DNA of 41,312 bases from Bacteroidales bacterium (lineage in GTDB: Bacteria > Bacteroidota > Bacteroidia > Bacteroidales > Bacteroidaceae), in NCBI GenBank assembly GCA_015060865.1, contig SUXS01000012.1, positions 1-41,312 of the forward strand. Reading direction: 5' to 3'. The notes under the pieces are model-generated. The model did not search any database. It saw only the letters and a program-made list of their open reading frames with translations, and had not been told where the DNA came from. The position numbers and the translations under genes are program-made. This document shows positions 8,305-16,543 of the stretch, piece after piece (within the stretch, counting starts at the first letter, position 1; each line of letters starts with the position of its first letter).

Positions 8305-8361
8305 GGTCTTGTCCTTGTTAATCGTTAGAAGAGCATCTTCTCTCCATTGACTCATCTTTTG

Positions 8362-8414
8362 TTAGCGACTCACGAGGCGCAATCTTCATCTGCGCACTCG
8401 TGACCAATCGCTAA
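8362..8414. repeat. Long imperfect inverted repeat after the giant secreted protein gene
   Basis: TTAGCGACTCACGAGGCGCA and TGCGCACTCGTGACCAATCGCTAA can pair imperfectly around ATCTTCATC. No T tract follows on the minus strand, so its role as terminator, RNA stabiliser or protein site is open. Confidence 0.5.
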
Positions 8415-8436
8415 AGATTTCGTCGATGGTAAAAGG

Positions 8437-11400
8437 TCATTTTACAATAACCTTCTTACCATTCACGATATAGATACCCCTCTTGAGGTTCTCTGTATCC
8501 GTCACCTTACGGCCGCTGAGGTCGTAAATTGTCAATTGTGAATTGTCAATTGTCAATTGAAGAACGTCACTTTCGATATTGGCCGTGTAGGTCACATCGT
8601 GGGCAGGCATGGTGTCGTAGGTGTCACCTATCCATCCGAGGAACTCATCACCTTCTGTCGTAGGCTCGTATACATACTCGGGGATAGTCTCTCCATAGGC
8701 TACTTCGGCTGTGTGTACCAGTTCATCGCCTACGTAGTAGTACACCTTATAGATGTTGACGGTATATGTACCACTGATGGTCACATCACTTGCAGGCATG
8801 GTCTCAGGCACATCGCTCCATCCGCTGAAGGTGTAGCCCTCCTTGACGGGCTCGGCAATCGGCGTGATGGCTGCTCCGTACTCGATGCTGTCGGTAGCGT
8901 ATACCTCACCATCGACAATGTAGGTGAGTGCGTAGGTGAGCTTGCGATACTCCACGTAGAGCGTGCTGTCGGCACTAACCTCTGTCAACTCTTCGCCATC
9001 AAGGGAGGTTTTCCAGATGGTTTGGTGGCCTTCGACGTCCTCGAATTGTGGTAGTGCACCATTGGTGTAGAGTGAATCGACATCCGCTGATAGGTTGGTG
9101 GTGTAGGTAATCTTGTATACACGCTCGCCGCCGAGCACGGGGTGGGTATCGGTACCTATCTTCTGGCCGAAAGCTTCGCCCAACAGGTAGGCCACTTCGC
9201 CCAACAGCATTTGTTCGTCAGTCACGGTGGTTTGTCCTTCGAAGATGTCGTATTCCTGTGTGGCAAAGAGGTTCAGGGCTTTGTCCTTCGCTGTAGTGCC
9301 ACCGATGCAGGCTGCTACCTTATTTCCGGTAATCGTGCCCAGACTGAATACATTCTCGATGACGGCGCTCTTATGGTTGTATCCAGCCACACCGGCACAG
9401 TTGGTCGTACCCGTGATGTCGCCCAAGTTATAGGAGTTGGTGAGCGTAGAGGTGGCCTGTGATACGGAGCCCGTGATGCCGCCCACGTATGTCGATGTGC
9501 CTATGACTTTGGCCTTGTTGGCGCAGCGGTCTACGGTTGCCTTTGGACCCATAAAGGCTACGACACCTGCTACATATTGCTTGGCATTGACCTCGCCACT
9601 GACGGTGATGCCGCTGATGTGGCTGTTCGTCGTGTAGCCGAAGAGTGCCTGATAGGTAAGGGTGTTGTTGATGTAGAGTCCGTCGATGGTGTGTCCGTCG
9701 CCAGCGAAGGTGCCTTGGTAGGCTGTGTTTGACTTGCTGCCACCGATAGGTGTCCAGTCGTGGCCGCAGAGGTCGATGTCGCTCACGAGTTTGGCCGATA
9801 ACTTATAGTCACCGCCATTGACCTTGGCGGCAAACCATGCCAGCTCGGCACCGCTGCTAATCTGATACACATCGTCCTTAAGCTCGGGCTCGGTGAGGGT
9901 GGTGCCATCCCATCCGTTCGCGCCAGCCTTGACCATCTCTACGATGCAGGTCTGCTCGCCCTCGGCACCGTCGGTAATGGTCAGTTCGGTACGGAAACAG
10001 CGGTAGCCAGGCTTGGAGGCTTTGACCAGATAGGTGCCGTAGGTGGCGGTATATATGCCCTCAGCGTTGGGGCGCAGTGTATCGGCCTCATGAGTGATGG
10101 TGTATTCGACGCTGTCTACATTGGATTGCAGGTTGAGCACGAACATCTTCATCGGTGAGATGGGTATACGCACCTCGGGCAATTGGCCGAAATAGGTCTT
10201 GTGGGCAACGGCGGTAAAGTTTGGCGAACGACCTAAGTTCTTGTTTATATTGCGATGGGCACCAATAGGGTCACCGAAGCCGTTTACCTGTATTACACCT
10301 TGGTCCATAACCAATGCCTCTGAGGCTGATGCATCGTAGTCTGCAGGGATGTCTATCGTGACAGCCTGAGCCGAGGGTGCTGAGCCGAAGGTGTATTGGC
10401 CTGCACCGAGAATGAGCGAAGAGCCGTTGGGGATGTTGTTGTAGGTCACATAAGCCGACATGTTGTATATACCTGCCAGCTTGTTGGCAGGGTGATGCAG
10501 TCCGCTGTACTGAATCTTTACCTTGTCGCCAGGCTGGAAGATGGTACTTCCTTCACGACTCGCGTTGGTAATCTCGCGATGGCAGGGCTTGGCCGTCAAG
10601 ACCTGATAAATAGAGTTGCCACCAGCATCGGTCATCTTGACAATCTGTCGTCCCTCCTTCAGCAACAGGGTGTATGAGCCGTCTTCATTCTTGCAGACTC
10701 CCTCCGTACCGAATCCGTGGTAGGTAGCCATCTGCTCACCGATGGTGGGGTATGCGATCTCGATACGGTCGACGCCCTCAGGGGTGAAGGTGTAGGTAGC
10801 ACCCTCTTCAGTATCGAGGTAATAGAACACGTCGTGCTCGGCATCGACATACTTGCCTGCAGTCTTCAGGGCTCCCTCGTTGTAGTCCTCATTGATGAAC
10901 ATGTTGGGTTGCATGGTAGTGGCATCGTCGCCTACAGAAACCACATAGGCTGCTGTGTTCTCGGGCCAGATGGCGCCCCAGTACTCACCGCCCATATAGG
11001 GGGTCTTGGTGAGCGAGTCGGCCTTGGCGTTGTACTTATAGTAGTTCAGTGCTATAGCATCATAGGTAACCAGGACGATAGCCGTACCCTTGCCTACAGC
11101 CTTGATGGTAGACCATGTTTCTGTAGTGGAGTGTGCATTGTCGATCTCGATGACATCGGTGCTGGGGTTTCCATCAAGGTCGATGATGGTGTAGTGAAAG
11201 TCGGGTTCGGTGAAGTAGTTGGCCGTCTGTGTGTCGGTCAGCTGCCACGAACGCATGGCGAGTGCGTCATAGGTGTCGCCAACCTTCAGTTGCAGGTGTC
11301 CACGCTCGTTGATGTTGACAAAGATATTGCCCGTCTCGTATCCACCGTTCCAGTTCACATCATGCTTTATGGTTTTGGGACCGAAAGCCTCGTAGCTGCT

Positions 11401-12228
11401 GGCAGAGAACTTCAGGTATGAGTTCTCTCCTGCGTCTATATCCATAGTGAAATATCCACCTTGGGTGAGTCCACCCGATTTCCATGTGCGGAAGTTATAG
11501 ACCTGATTGTCGGCCAAACGATAATATACCTTTTTACTGTTTCCGTCAACCTCAGTCTTTGAAGGTTCAACCTTAGCGAAGTTCGTAAAGTGGCTGAACT
11601 TCTTTCCTATAAACAGTTCAGCATCGGCGGGTAGGGTTACAATGTATTCGCCACCCATCGGTATGGCACCGCTTACGGTTATGCCTGCAGTCAAGGTTCC
11701 GCTTCGCTCGTTGGTCATATACCCTTCGGCCTGACGCTCTTCGCTGGGGATAAGCGATACATAATAACTGTTCCCATTGAGTGCCAAGAAAGTTTTGCGG
11801 CCAGCTGTGACGCTGTTGCCCAGTGTCACCACCATTCTTTCGCCCTCGCGGGAAGATACATCTACAGAGATGGTGTAGTCCTTGTCGACCTCCCAATTGG
11901 TCTTGTCTTCGTGCTTGTTCGTCGCATAGACGGTGTTGGTCAAGATTGAGAATTCTTGCTGCACGCTGTCTTCGCTCACATTCAGTTCGATAGTTCCATT
12001 TATCGTCGTGCTGTCTTTGGCCAAGGCTGTGAGCACATACACACCTTCGGGCACATCAAAGGTATACGTTTTGTTTACAGCCCCACCCACATCGATAGTG
12101 TCTCCTGTAGCCTTGTCTACAAGATTCATCCACGGTGAGGTGGAATTCATTTTCACAATCACATTGGCCGACTGTATACTCATACAGCATGTAATCACTG
12201 CGGCCAAACTCAAAAGTAACTTTTTCAT
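8437..12228 (-). CDS. Giant secreted GLUG/InlB-repeat protein in cobalamin operon
   Basis: A 1263-aa protein with a signal peptide (MKKLLLSLAAVITCCMSIQS, cut near Ala21). The first ~780 residues are beta-rich with no domain I recognise. GLUG-type repeats follow at about 840-960 (for example GVVAFMGPKATVDRC, GITGSVSQATSTLTNSY and GVAGYNHKSAVIENVFS). After them come Listeria-Bacteroides (InlB B) repeats, marked by EGYTFSGWSDVPETMPASD and EFLGWIGDTYDTMPAHD. The C-terminus is a sorting-like tail: YDLSGRKVTDTENLKRGIYI and NGKKVIVK. It is the third gene of an operon that opens with a cobalamin riboswitch and a TonB receptor, 32 nt after the BtuG-like gene, so it is probably made under B12 limitation. 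A role in binding cobalamin or cobinamide at the surface is inference; known BtuH proteins have a different domain (DUF4465). Confidence 0.75.
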   Translation of the reverse strand: MKKLLLSLAAVITCCMSIQSANVIVKMNSTSPWMNLVDKATGDTIDVGGAVNKTYTFDVPEGVYVLTALAKDSTTINGTIELNVSEDSVQQEFSILTNTVYATNKHEDKTNWEVDKDYTISVDVSSREGERMVVTLGNSVTAGRKTFLALNGNSYYVSLIPSEERQAEGYMTNERSGTLTAGITVSGAIPMGGEYIVTLPADAELFIGKKFSHFTNFAKVEPSKTEVDGNSKKVYYRLADNQVYNFRTWKSGGLTQGGYFTMDIDAGENSYLKFSASSYEAFGPKTIKHDVNWNGGYETGNIFVNINERGHLQLKVGDTYDALAMRSWQLTDTQTANYFTEPDFHYTIIDLDGNPSTDVIEIDNAHSTTETWSTIKAVGKGTAIVLVTYDAIALNYYKYNAKADSLTKTPYMGGEYWGAIWPENTAAYVVSVGDDATTMQPNMFINEDYNEGALKTAGKYVDAEHDVFYYLDTEEGATYTFTPEGVDRIEIAYPTIGEQMATYHGFGTEGVCKNEDGSYTLLLKEGRQIVKMTDAGGNSIYQVLTAKPCHREITNASREGSTIFQPGDKVKIQYSGLHHPANKLAGIYNMSAYVTYNNIPNGSSLILGAGQYTFGSAPSAQAVTIDIPADYDASASEALVMDQGVIQVNGFGDPIGAHRNINKNLGRSPNFTAVAHKTYFGQLPEVRIPISPMKMFVLNLQSNVDSVEYTITHEADTLRPNAEGIYTATYGTYLVKASKPGYRCFRTELTITDGAEGEQTCIVEMVKAGANGWDGTTLTEPELKDDVYQISSGAELAWFAAKVNGGDYKLSAKLVSDIDLCGHDWTPIGGSKSNTAYQGTFAGDGHTIDGLYINNTLTYQALFGYTTNSHISGITVSGEVNAKQYVAGVVAFMGPKATVDRCANKAKVIGTSTYVGGITGSVSQATSTLTNSYNLGDITGTTNCAGVAGYNHKSAVIENVFSLGTITGNKVAACIGGTTAKDKALNLFATQEYDIFEGQTTVTDEQMLLGEVAYLLGEAFGQKIGTDTHPVLGGERVYKITYTTNLSADVDSLYTNGALPQFEDVEGHQTIWKTSLDGEELTEVSADSTLYVEYRKLTYALTYIVDGEVYATDSIEYGAAITPIAEPVKEGYTFSGWSDVPETMPASDVTISGTYTVNIYKVYYYVGDELVHTAEVAYGETIPEYVYEPTTEGDEFLGWIGDTYDTMPAHDVTYTANIESDVLQLTIDNSQLTIYDLSGRKVTDTENLKRGIYIVNGKKVIVK
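8526..8560. repeat. TCAATTG-type short tandem repeat inside a coding sequence
   Basis: Overlapping units of the kind TGTCAATTGTGAATTGTCAATTGTCAATTG. The same unit is seen at 30058-30085. Here it is translated in the giant secreted protein as LQLTIDNSQLTI, linking the last InlB repeat to the DLSGR tail. Confidence 0.7.
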
Positions 12229-12260
12229 TTTTTTCTAGTTTGTTAAAAGATGGTTAATAT

Positions 12261-13532
12261 TTAATGTTTGTATATCTTCTTTCCATTGTCTATATAGATG
12301 CCTCGTGTGGAGAGTCCGTCCATGCGCACTCCTCGCATGTCATATATCCCGTAGGAGGTGGTAGGCTTGGCATCATTGGTGGCAGACTCTATTCCTGTGA
12401 ACTCCATGCCATCGGGCGGTAGCGCCAGGAAGTGTGCCGGATTGATATATACCTTGTGTCTGCCGAGGAAGACCCCTTCGGGCGACCACTGTATCAATGC
12501 ACCAGCTGCAGCAAAGGAGCCGGCATCGGTGGCATAGATATATCCAGTGTAGGGGTTGACATACACTCCATAAGGCATACCCAACTCCATCAGGTCGTCG
12601 AGCATCGTGCCAGGCAAGGACTCTTCCACTCCGCCTGCTCCTTCGGTAGCCAGCACCTCGCGAGGGTCGATGACTACGTAGTTGAACTTATACTCGCTGG
12701 TGTAATAGGAGAACCGTGCACCGATAGCCAAGAATTTGCCGTCGAGCATGGTGCAACTATAGGTAGAGGCATACTCCAGTACGACAAAGCAGTCATCGCT
12801 GCCAGCCAAAGCCGCCTCACAGTCAAAGATGACTGTGGCAGCAGGAATATCGTAATAGTCGCCAGGGGAGTTGATGCACAGGTACTGGTCCGACTGCGAC
12901 AGCTTGCCATAGAGGTTTATCTGGCCCGTGTCGACATCCCTCACCAGCTGCATAGTCTCGGCATCGATGATGCTCACGGTCGTTTCATACTCATGGTCTT
13001 CCTGAAACGCATAGCCGCCCGTATTGGCCACGAAGAGATGTCCCTTGTAGTAAGCTATGCCCTCAGGCTCGTATCCCACTTCACAGGTGGCGACAACCTC
13101 GAACGTATGGATGTCAATCTTGGCCACATACCCCTTTGTAAACATTTCGTAGCCATTGATGGTGCCACACTCATGACCATAGGAAGATACATATACATAT
13201 CTGCCGTCGGTGGCGAGTTTGCGGTTGTTAGGCACATCTTCTGTCTCGGCCACACGCTTCCCATCGGGTGATATGAATTGGATGATGTTGCTCCAGTTGA
13301 TTGTTATGGCAATGAGGTCTTCGTTTATTTGGATGATGTCGTTGGGGGTGTCTCCAAGTTTTCGTTTGTTGGCGTCTCTGAACCACTGGTTGCTGACAAT
13401 CTTTCCATCTTCGAAGTAGGAGATCTTGCCATTGTCGGACTGCCAGTTGCCTTCGTTCAGCAGGATGATACGCTCCTGGGCCTGTACGTTCAAGGCGATG
13501 GAGCAGAGGAGTGATAGAATCAGTTTTTTCAT
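12261..13532 (-). CDS. BtuG-like beta-propeller protein (DUF5074/YncE-type), cobalamin operon
   Basis: A 423-aa secreted protein with signal peptide MKKLILSLLCSIALNVQAQ (cut near Ala18-Gln19). There is no lipobox cysteine, unlike the BtuG lipoproteins I know of. The body has the blade-like rhythm of YncE/DUF5074 propellers: KLATDGRYVYVSSYGHE, YVAKIDIHTFEVVATCEVG, PEGIAYYKGHLFVANTGG, TTVSIIDAETMQLVRDVD and YGVYVNPYTGYIYATDAG. The C-terminus is a sorting-like tail, YDMRGVRMDGLSTRGIYI followed by NGKK. The start ATG overlaps the TGA of the upstream TonB-receptor gene (ATGA), so the two are translationally coupled. In Bacteroides BtuG binds B12 with very high affinity at the cell surface and hands it to BtuB; the cobalamin riboswitch upstream supports that reading. 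The match to BtuG is by fold and context, not by a diagnostic motif. Confidence 0.7.
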   Translation of the reverse strand: MKKLILSLLCSIALNVQAQERIILLNEGNWQSDNGKISYFEDGKIVSNQWFRDANKRKLGDTPNDIIQINEDLIAITINWSNIIQFISPDGKRVAETEDVPNNRKLATDGRYVYVSSYGHECGTINGYEMFTKGYVAKIDIHTFEVVATCEVGYEPEGIAYYKGHLFVANTGGYAFQEDHEYETTVSIIDAETMQLVRDVDTGQINLYGKLSQSDQYLCINSPGDYYDIPAATVIFDCEAALAGSDDCFVVLEYASTYSCTMLDGKFLAIGARFSYYTSEYKFNYVVIDPREVLATEGAGGVEESLPGTMLDDLMELGMPYGVYVNPYTGYIYATDAGSFAAAGALIQWSPEGVFLGRHKVYINPAHFLALPPDGMEFTGIESATNDAKPTTSYGIYDMRGVRMDGLSTRGIYIDNGKKIYKH

Positions 13533-15496
13533 ATTCCAAAGGATAATGTCAGTTTATAATTGCGCCCGGGCATAGGGTAGCGCGGTATGTGTTCGTATTG
13601 TATGTCGAGCAGGTCGCACACCTCAAGGCATACGCCCCACTGCGTCTTATCCATGGGGAGCGTGTAGGTCAGTTTCATGTCGATGTTGTGATAGGGCTTT
13701 AGCACATCTTCGGGGTCAGCATAGCTCCACATGCGTTCGCCCACATAGAGATAAGAGGTGGTAAACTGCAGGCTGCGCCAGCCGACGATGGCCGTGACTC
13801 CCGACGACAATGTGGGAGAATAGCAGATGGGCTTGTCATACGTATCCTCATCCTCAGGGTCGGTACGGTTCACGTCGCGTTGCCATGTCAGCGAACCTAG
13901 CAGTGAGAACTGCCAGTCATCCGTGTGGTAACGGCCCTGTGCTGTGGCGTTGAGTCCTCGGCAAAAAGTGTAGCCGTAGTTCATCATCGACCACGTATAG
14001 GTACCCTTCAGAGGAAGGCACACGATACGGTTCTCAATCTTGTTCTGATAGGCATCGGCCTGCACGGAGGCATTCCAATGCGGAGAATCGAAGTGGTACT
14101 CAACACCCAGATTGAGTTGCTTGGTATATTCGGGTTTCAGGTTTCGGTTGCCCACCTGAGTGTAGTAGAGGTCGTTGAGTGTGGGTGCACGGAAGATCTT
14201 CTTGTACCAGGCGCGAAGTGTCAGATCCTCCCACGTGTAGGCGGTAGAGACAGCCGGTGTCCAGCGCTCCAAGGGGTCGGCAGCTCCCACATGGGCAAAG
14301 GTGACATCGCGGTAATGCTGGTGTAGCAGCGAAGCTGCCGCCTGTAAACCTTGCCAGTTGACCTGTGCCGCCATCACCTGCTTCTGGTCGAGGCGGAACA
14401 CATCGTCAAACTTCTTCAGGTCGGCCGCCAGCTTGCTGTAGCGCACATCGTAGCTTGCCGAGAGCGACAGCCACTGCCAGGGCGTGAACGCATAGCATAG
14501 TGCGCCGTAGCCATCCTGCTGGTAATAATGGTTGTCGACGCGAGCTGTATTCTGGTTTTCAGGATAGTCGGTACAGTAGCGCAGATACTCGTTGGTGTAC
14601 TTGGCATTTACCTTCAGGTGGTGGTGCTCCGCGAATTGTGCTTGGTACGAGGTCTGTATGAAGAAGTCACGGTCCCACTCACGGCCCACGTTGACATACT
14701 TGTCGCTCAGCCGCCTCACGATGCCGCCCGGGCAACCACGCTCACTGTCGTAATAATAAATGTGCGAGGAGAATCCACCCTTGAACAAGGCTCCCTCGAT
14801 GCGTCCGTAGCGAATGTCGCTGTTGGCACGACGTCCCACGGTATCTTCATACTCCGAATGATAGCGGAAGGGATAGTCGCCACGCGAGTCGGTCCACTCA
14901 CCATCAATGAAGCCGCTCCAGCCCTTTCTCTCAAACTGGACATTCGCCTTCGCCATATAGGTAGTAAACGAAGCTCTACGCAACTGCACAGACAACGAAT
15001 CCTGTGTGGGTCTCCGTGTGCGCAGATACACGGTAGCCCCCGATGCATACTCCGAGGCCGATTGGCAATGGTCGAGCTTGTTTGCGTTGTAGAGAGATAC
15101 GCTCTCCATCGTCGACAAGGAGAACTTTCCCAGGTCCACAGTACCATTCTGTGCATTGGTGATGCGTATGCCATCCACATAGATACCCACATGCTGCGCA
15201 CCGAGCGAACGCACGTTGACGGTTTTCAGTCCGCCCAGTCCACCATAATCCTTAATCTGCACCCCAGCGAAATACTTCAAGGCATCAGCCACCGATGTGT
15301 TGCTCAGTGCTTGTAGCTCCTCACCCTGCAAGGTTTGCGATGTAGCCATAGTGCGAGAGGGTTGTTTGGAGGTGATTGTCACCTCATCAAGAGCCTGTAT
15401 GCTGTCGAGCGACAGTTGGGCACTGGCAGTCATCACTTGTGCCGCGAGCAAGAGCATCGCGGCGCACCGTATCACATGTTGTCGTGTCTTATACAT
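13529..15496 (-). CDS. btuB: TonB-dependent outer-membrane receptor, BtuB-like (cobalamin)
   Basis: The start is placed at ATG 15496 (MYKTRQHVIR), giving a signal peptide ending in MTASAQ and a ~655-aa protein, the usual size for vitamin B12 receptors in Bacteroidales. A TonB-box-like LDEVTITSKQ lies just after the signal peptide. The plug follows, with ADALKYFAGVQIKDYGG, VNVRSLGAQHVGIYVDGIRI and the LSTMESVSLYNA segment. The remainder is beta-barrel, ending in the strand NYKLTLSFGI. It is not a SusC-type receptor: no N-terminal carboxypeptidase-like domain is visible. It is the first gene behind a cobalamin riboswitch, overlaps the BtuG-like gene by 4 nt, and is therefore most likely a corrinoid importer. 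The cobalamin-specific export and salvage genes are not in the window. Confidence 0.85.
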   Translation of the reverse strand: MYKTRQHVIRCAAMLLLAAQVMTASAQLSLDSIQALDEVTITSKQPSRTMATSQTLQGEELQALSNTSVADALKYFAGVQIKDYGGLGGLKTVNVRSLGAQHVGIYVDGIRITNAQNGTVDLGKFSLSTMESVSLYNANKLDHCQSASEYASGATVYLRTRRPTQDSLSVQLRRASFTTYMAKANVQFERKGWSGFIDGEWTDSRGDYPFRYHSEYEDTVGRRANSDIRYGRIEGALFKGGFSSHIYYYDSERGCPGGIVRRLSDKYVNVGREWDRDFFIQTSYQAQFAEHHHLKVNAKYTNEYLRYCTDYPENQNTARVDNHYYQQDGYGALCYAFTPWQWLSLSASYDVRYSKLAADLKKFDDVFRLDQKQVMAAQVNWQGLQAAASLLHQHYRDVTFAHVGAADPLERWTPAVSTAYTWEDLTLRAWYKKIFRAPTLNDLYYTQVGNRNLKPEYTKQLNLGVEYHFDSPHWNASVQADAYQNKIENRIVCLPLKGTYTWSMMNYGYTFCRGLNATAQGRYHTDDWQFSLLGSLTWQRDVNRTDPEDEDTYDKPICYSPTLSSGVTAIVGWRSLQFTTSYLYVGERMWSYADPEDVLKPYHNIDMKLTYTLPMDKTQWGVCLEVCDLLDIQYEHIPRYPMPGRNYKLTLSFGI

Positions 15497-15737
15497 ATAT
15501 ATACCTTTATCTATCAAGCCATCTTTTTCAGTATGCTTGATACACAGGTATACATGTCAACTCACAAATGACAAACTATACGATGGGCCATCTATCGTCG
15601 CGTATTGGAAGATACAGCAGAGTACTCCTCATGCTATCCATGCCTCTTCCTTGCCAATAAATCGTGGATATGTGAAAACCCATGTCCGTCCATTCGATTC
15701 TTTCCGTAGACCTGCGTCAAGAATACTTTTTATTTGT

Positions 15738-15915
15738 CACGGCCGGTCTTCTGACTTATCCCGTTTATTGCGCCTTCCCAACAATGAAGTCAGTGGCTAA
15801 AGAGTGCAATAAACACACAGTTGCTAAGGGACTTACAGCAGCAGGTACTGTCCCGGATTCACACCGGATTCCCGTAAATCCAAGCCTTGGTAGAGGCCTG
15901 GAAACCGTTAACTGG
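15738..15915 (-). promoter_or_regulatory. Cobalamin riboswitch upstream of the TonB receptor
   Basis: The minus strand carries the conserved cobalamin aptamer core: GGGAATCCGGTGTGAATCC, then GGACAGTACCTGCTGCTGTAA (plus-strand 15834-15874), the B12-box-like AGCCACTGACTTCATTG (15782-15798), and the 3' signature AAGTCAGAAGACCGGCC (15741-15757). The transcript would start just inside 15915, and the receptor ATG is ~240 nt beyond the 3' end. In this class adenosylcobalamin or a related corrinoid binding lowers expression of the downstream genes. Confidence 0.92.
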
Positions 15916-15918
15916 CGA

Positions 15919-15950
15919 CAAAGGTAGTGCAAGCCGAGTGAAAAAGCAAA
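15919..15950 (-). promoter_or_regulatory. Bacteroidetes-type promoter driving the cobalamin operon
   Basis: On the minus strand: -33 TTTG (15950-15947), 20-nt spacer, -7 TACCTTTG (15926-15919). The -33 and the spacer belong to a dispersed repeat that also supplies the phoH promoter. Confidence 0.7.
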
Positions 15951-15984
15951 TTTATTTGCATTTTTCCGAGGCGCAGCCTAATTA
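15925..15984. repeat. Dispersed ~60-bp promoter-carrying repeat, copy 1
   Basis: From TAGTGCAAGCCGAG through GCAAATTTATTTGCA to TTTTCCGAGGCGCAGCCTAA. It matches 31247-31306 at nearly every position. The inner GCAAATTTATTTGC is nearly palindromic. Confidence 0.75.
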
Positions 15985-16040
15985 AAAGCAGAGACAGCTG
16001 ATTAAAGATACGAATAAGCGAGCGAGAAGTTAGTCCACTT

Positions 16041-16197
16041 TCCTCAAGGAATAAGGCCGGAGTGAGACACACGCGATTAATCAAGGTCAGGTGATAACGG
16101 GAAACATGGTTTATAACCGAAAAGGGGCGGACTACATCCGCCCCTTACTTGGGATATGCTTTTCACGCGATGGCAGGAGCATCGCAGGGAAGGGTGC
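16041..16197. repeat. ~155-bp terminator-containing direct repeat, copy A
   Basis: From TCCTCAAGGAATAAGGCCGG to GGAGCATCGCAGGGAAGG. It is nearly identical to 19858-20014 in the same orientation, with scattered substitutions mainly in the linker after the hairpin. It ends about 6 nt from the stop codon of a gene remnant (16204), just as copy B ends at the stop of the Na/Pi gene. Confidence 0.85.
16122..16146 (-). terminator. Terminator hairpin in repeat copy A
   Basis: AAGGGGCGGA pairs perfectly with TCCGCCCCTT around CTACA; on the minus strand it is followed by TTCGGTTATAA. It sits downstream of the truncated 3' gene end at 16204-16275. Confidence 0.7.
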
Positions 16198-16203
16198 GAA
16201 GAG

Positions 16204-16275
16204 CTACTCCTCCGCTGATGTATCGGGGACCTTCTTCACTATCACCTTGTCGATGCGGGGGCCGTCCATGTCTTT
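16204..16275 (-). pseudogene. 3' remnant of an unidentified gene
   Basis: About 24 codons in good codon usage (ESKDMDGPRIDKVIVKK, then VPDTSAEE and TAG) directly in front of the terminator repeat. The frame closes just upstream at the point where the start of an IS30-type transposase begins (MKHLTREQR, 16297-16271, in another frame). It looks like the tail of a gene that was cut by insertion or recombination. The family is not identifiable from this tail. Confidence 0.45.
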
Positions 16276-16297
16276 GCTCTCGGGTTAAGTGTTTCAT
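16271..16297 (-). mobile_element. First nine codons of an IS30-family transposase (fragment)
   Basis: The minus strand reads ATG AAA CAC TTA ACC CGA GAG CAA AGA (MKHLTREQR), the conserved beginning of IS30/IS4351-type transposases, then leaves the family abruptly. The sequence upstream of the ATG (to ~16340) may contain the IS end. A C-terminal part of an IS30-type transposase lies 2.9 kb away at 19155-19740 in the same orientation; whether they come from one element is inference. Confidence 0.55.
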
Positions 16298-16502
16298 CTT
16301 TACAACTGATTTCGGTAGGAGGTTTGACGGAGTAAAGTAAACACTTTTATCCCATTCAGTAGAGCAAGGGAGGGTATTTTCCTCTCTGCTCACTGAAATT
16401 ATCTCAAACCGACAATTCCGTTGCATTTATTAGTTGAATTTGCGGTGGTTCGGCATTGAAGACAAGAAGTAAAAAGGACTATGTTTCCGGTTAGTTGAAG
16501 GG

Positions 16503-16537
16503 CGGGTCGGTTTTGCACTGGTCCACCCTTTTCTCTT
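16503..16537 (-). terminator. Imperfect hairpin downstream of the GH43-like gene
   Basis: On the minus strand AAGGGTGGACCAG can pair with CGACCCGCCCTT, with mismatches. It lies directly after the stop of the glycosidase gene. The weak stem makes the call tentative. Confidence 0.4.
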
Positions 16538-16543
16538 TTGTCC

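Noticed and set aside
14528..15316. 262-aa plus-strand ORF opposite the TonB receptor
   Set aside because: Antisense shadow; the receptor frame has plug and barrel motifs.
16163..16426. 87-aa minus-strand ORF as a real gene
   Set aside because: It is a chimera: IS30 upstream sequence, nine transposase codons, then the wrong frame of an unrelated gene tail and the terminator repeat.
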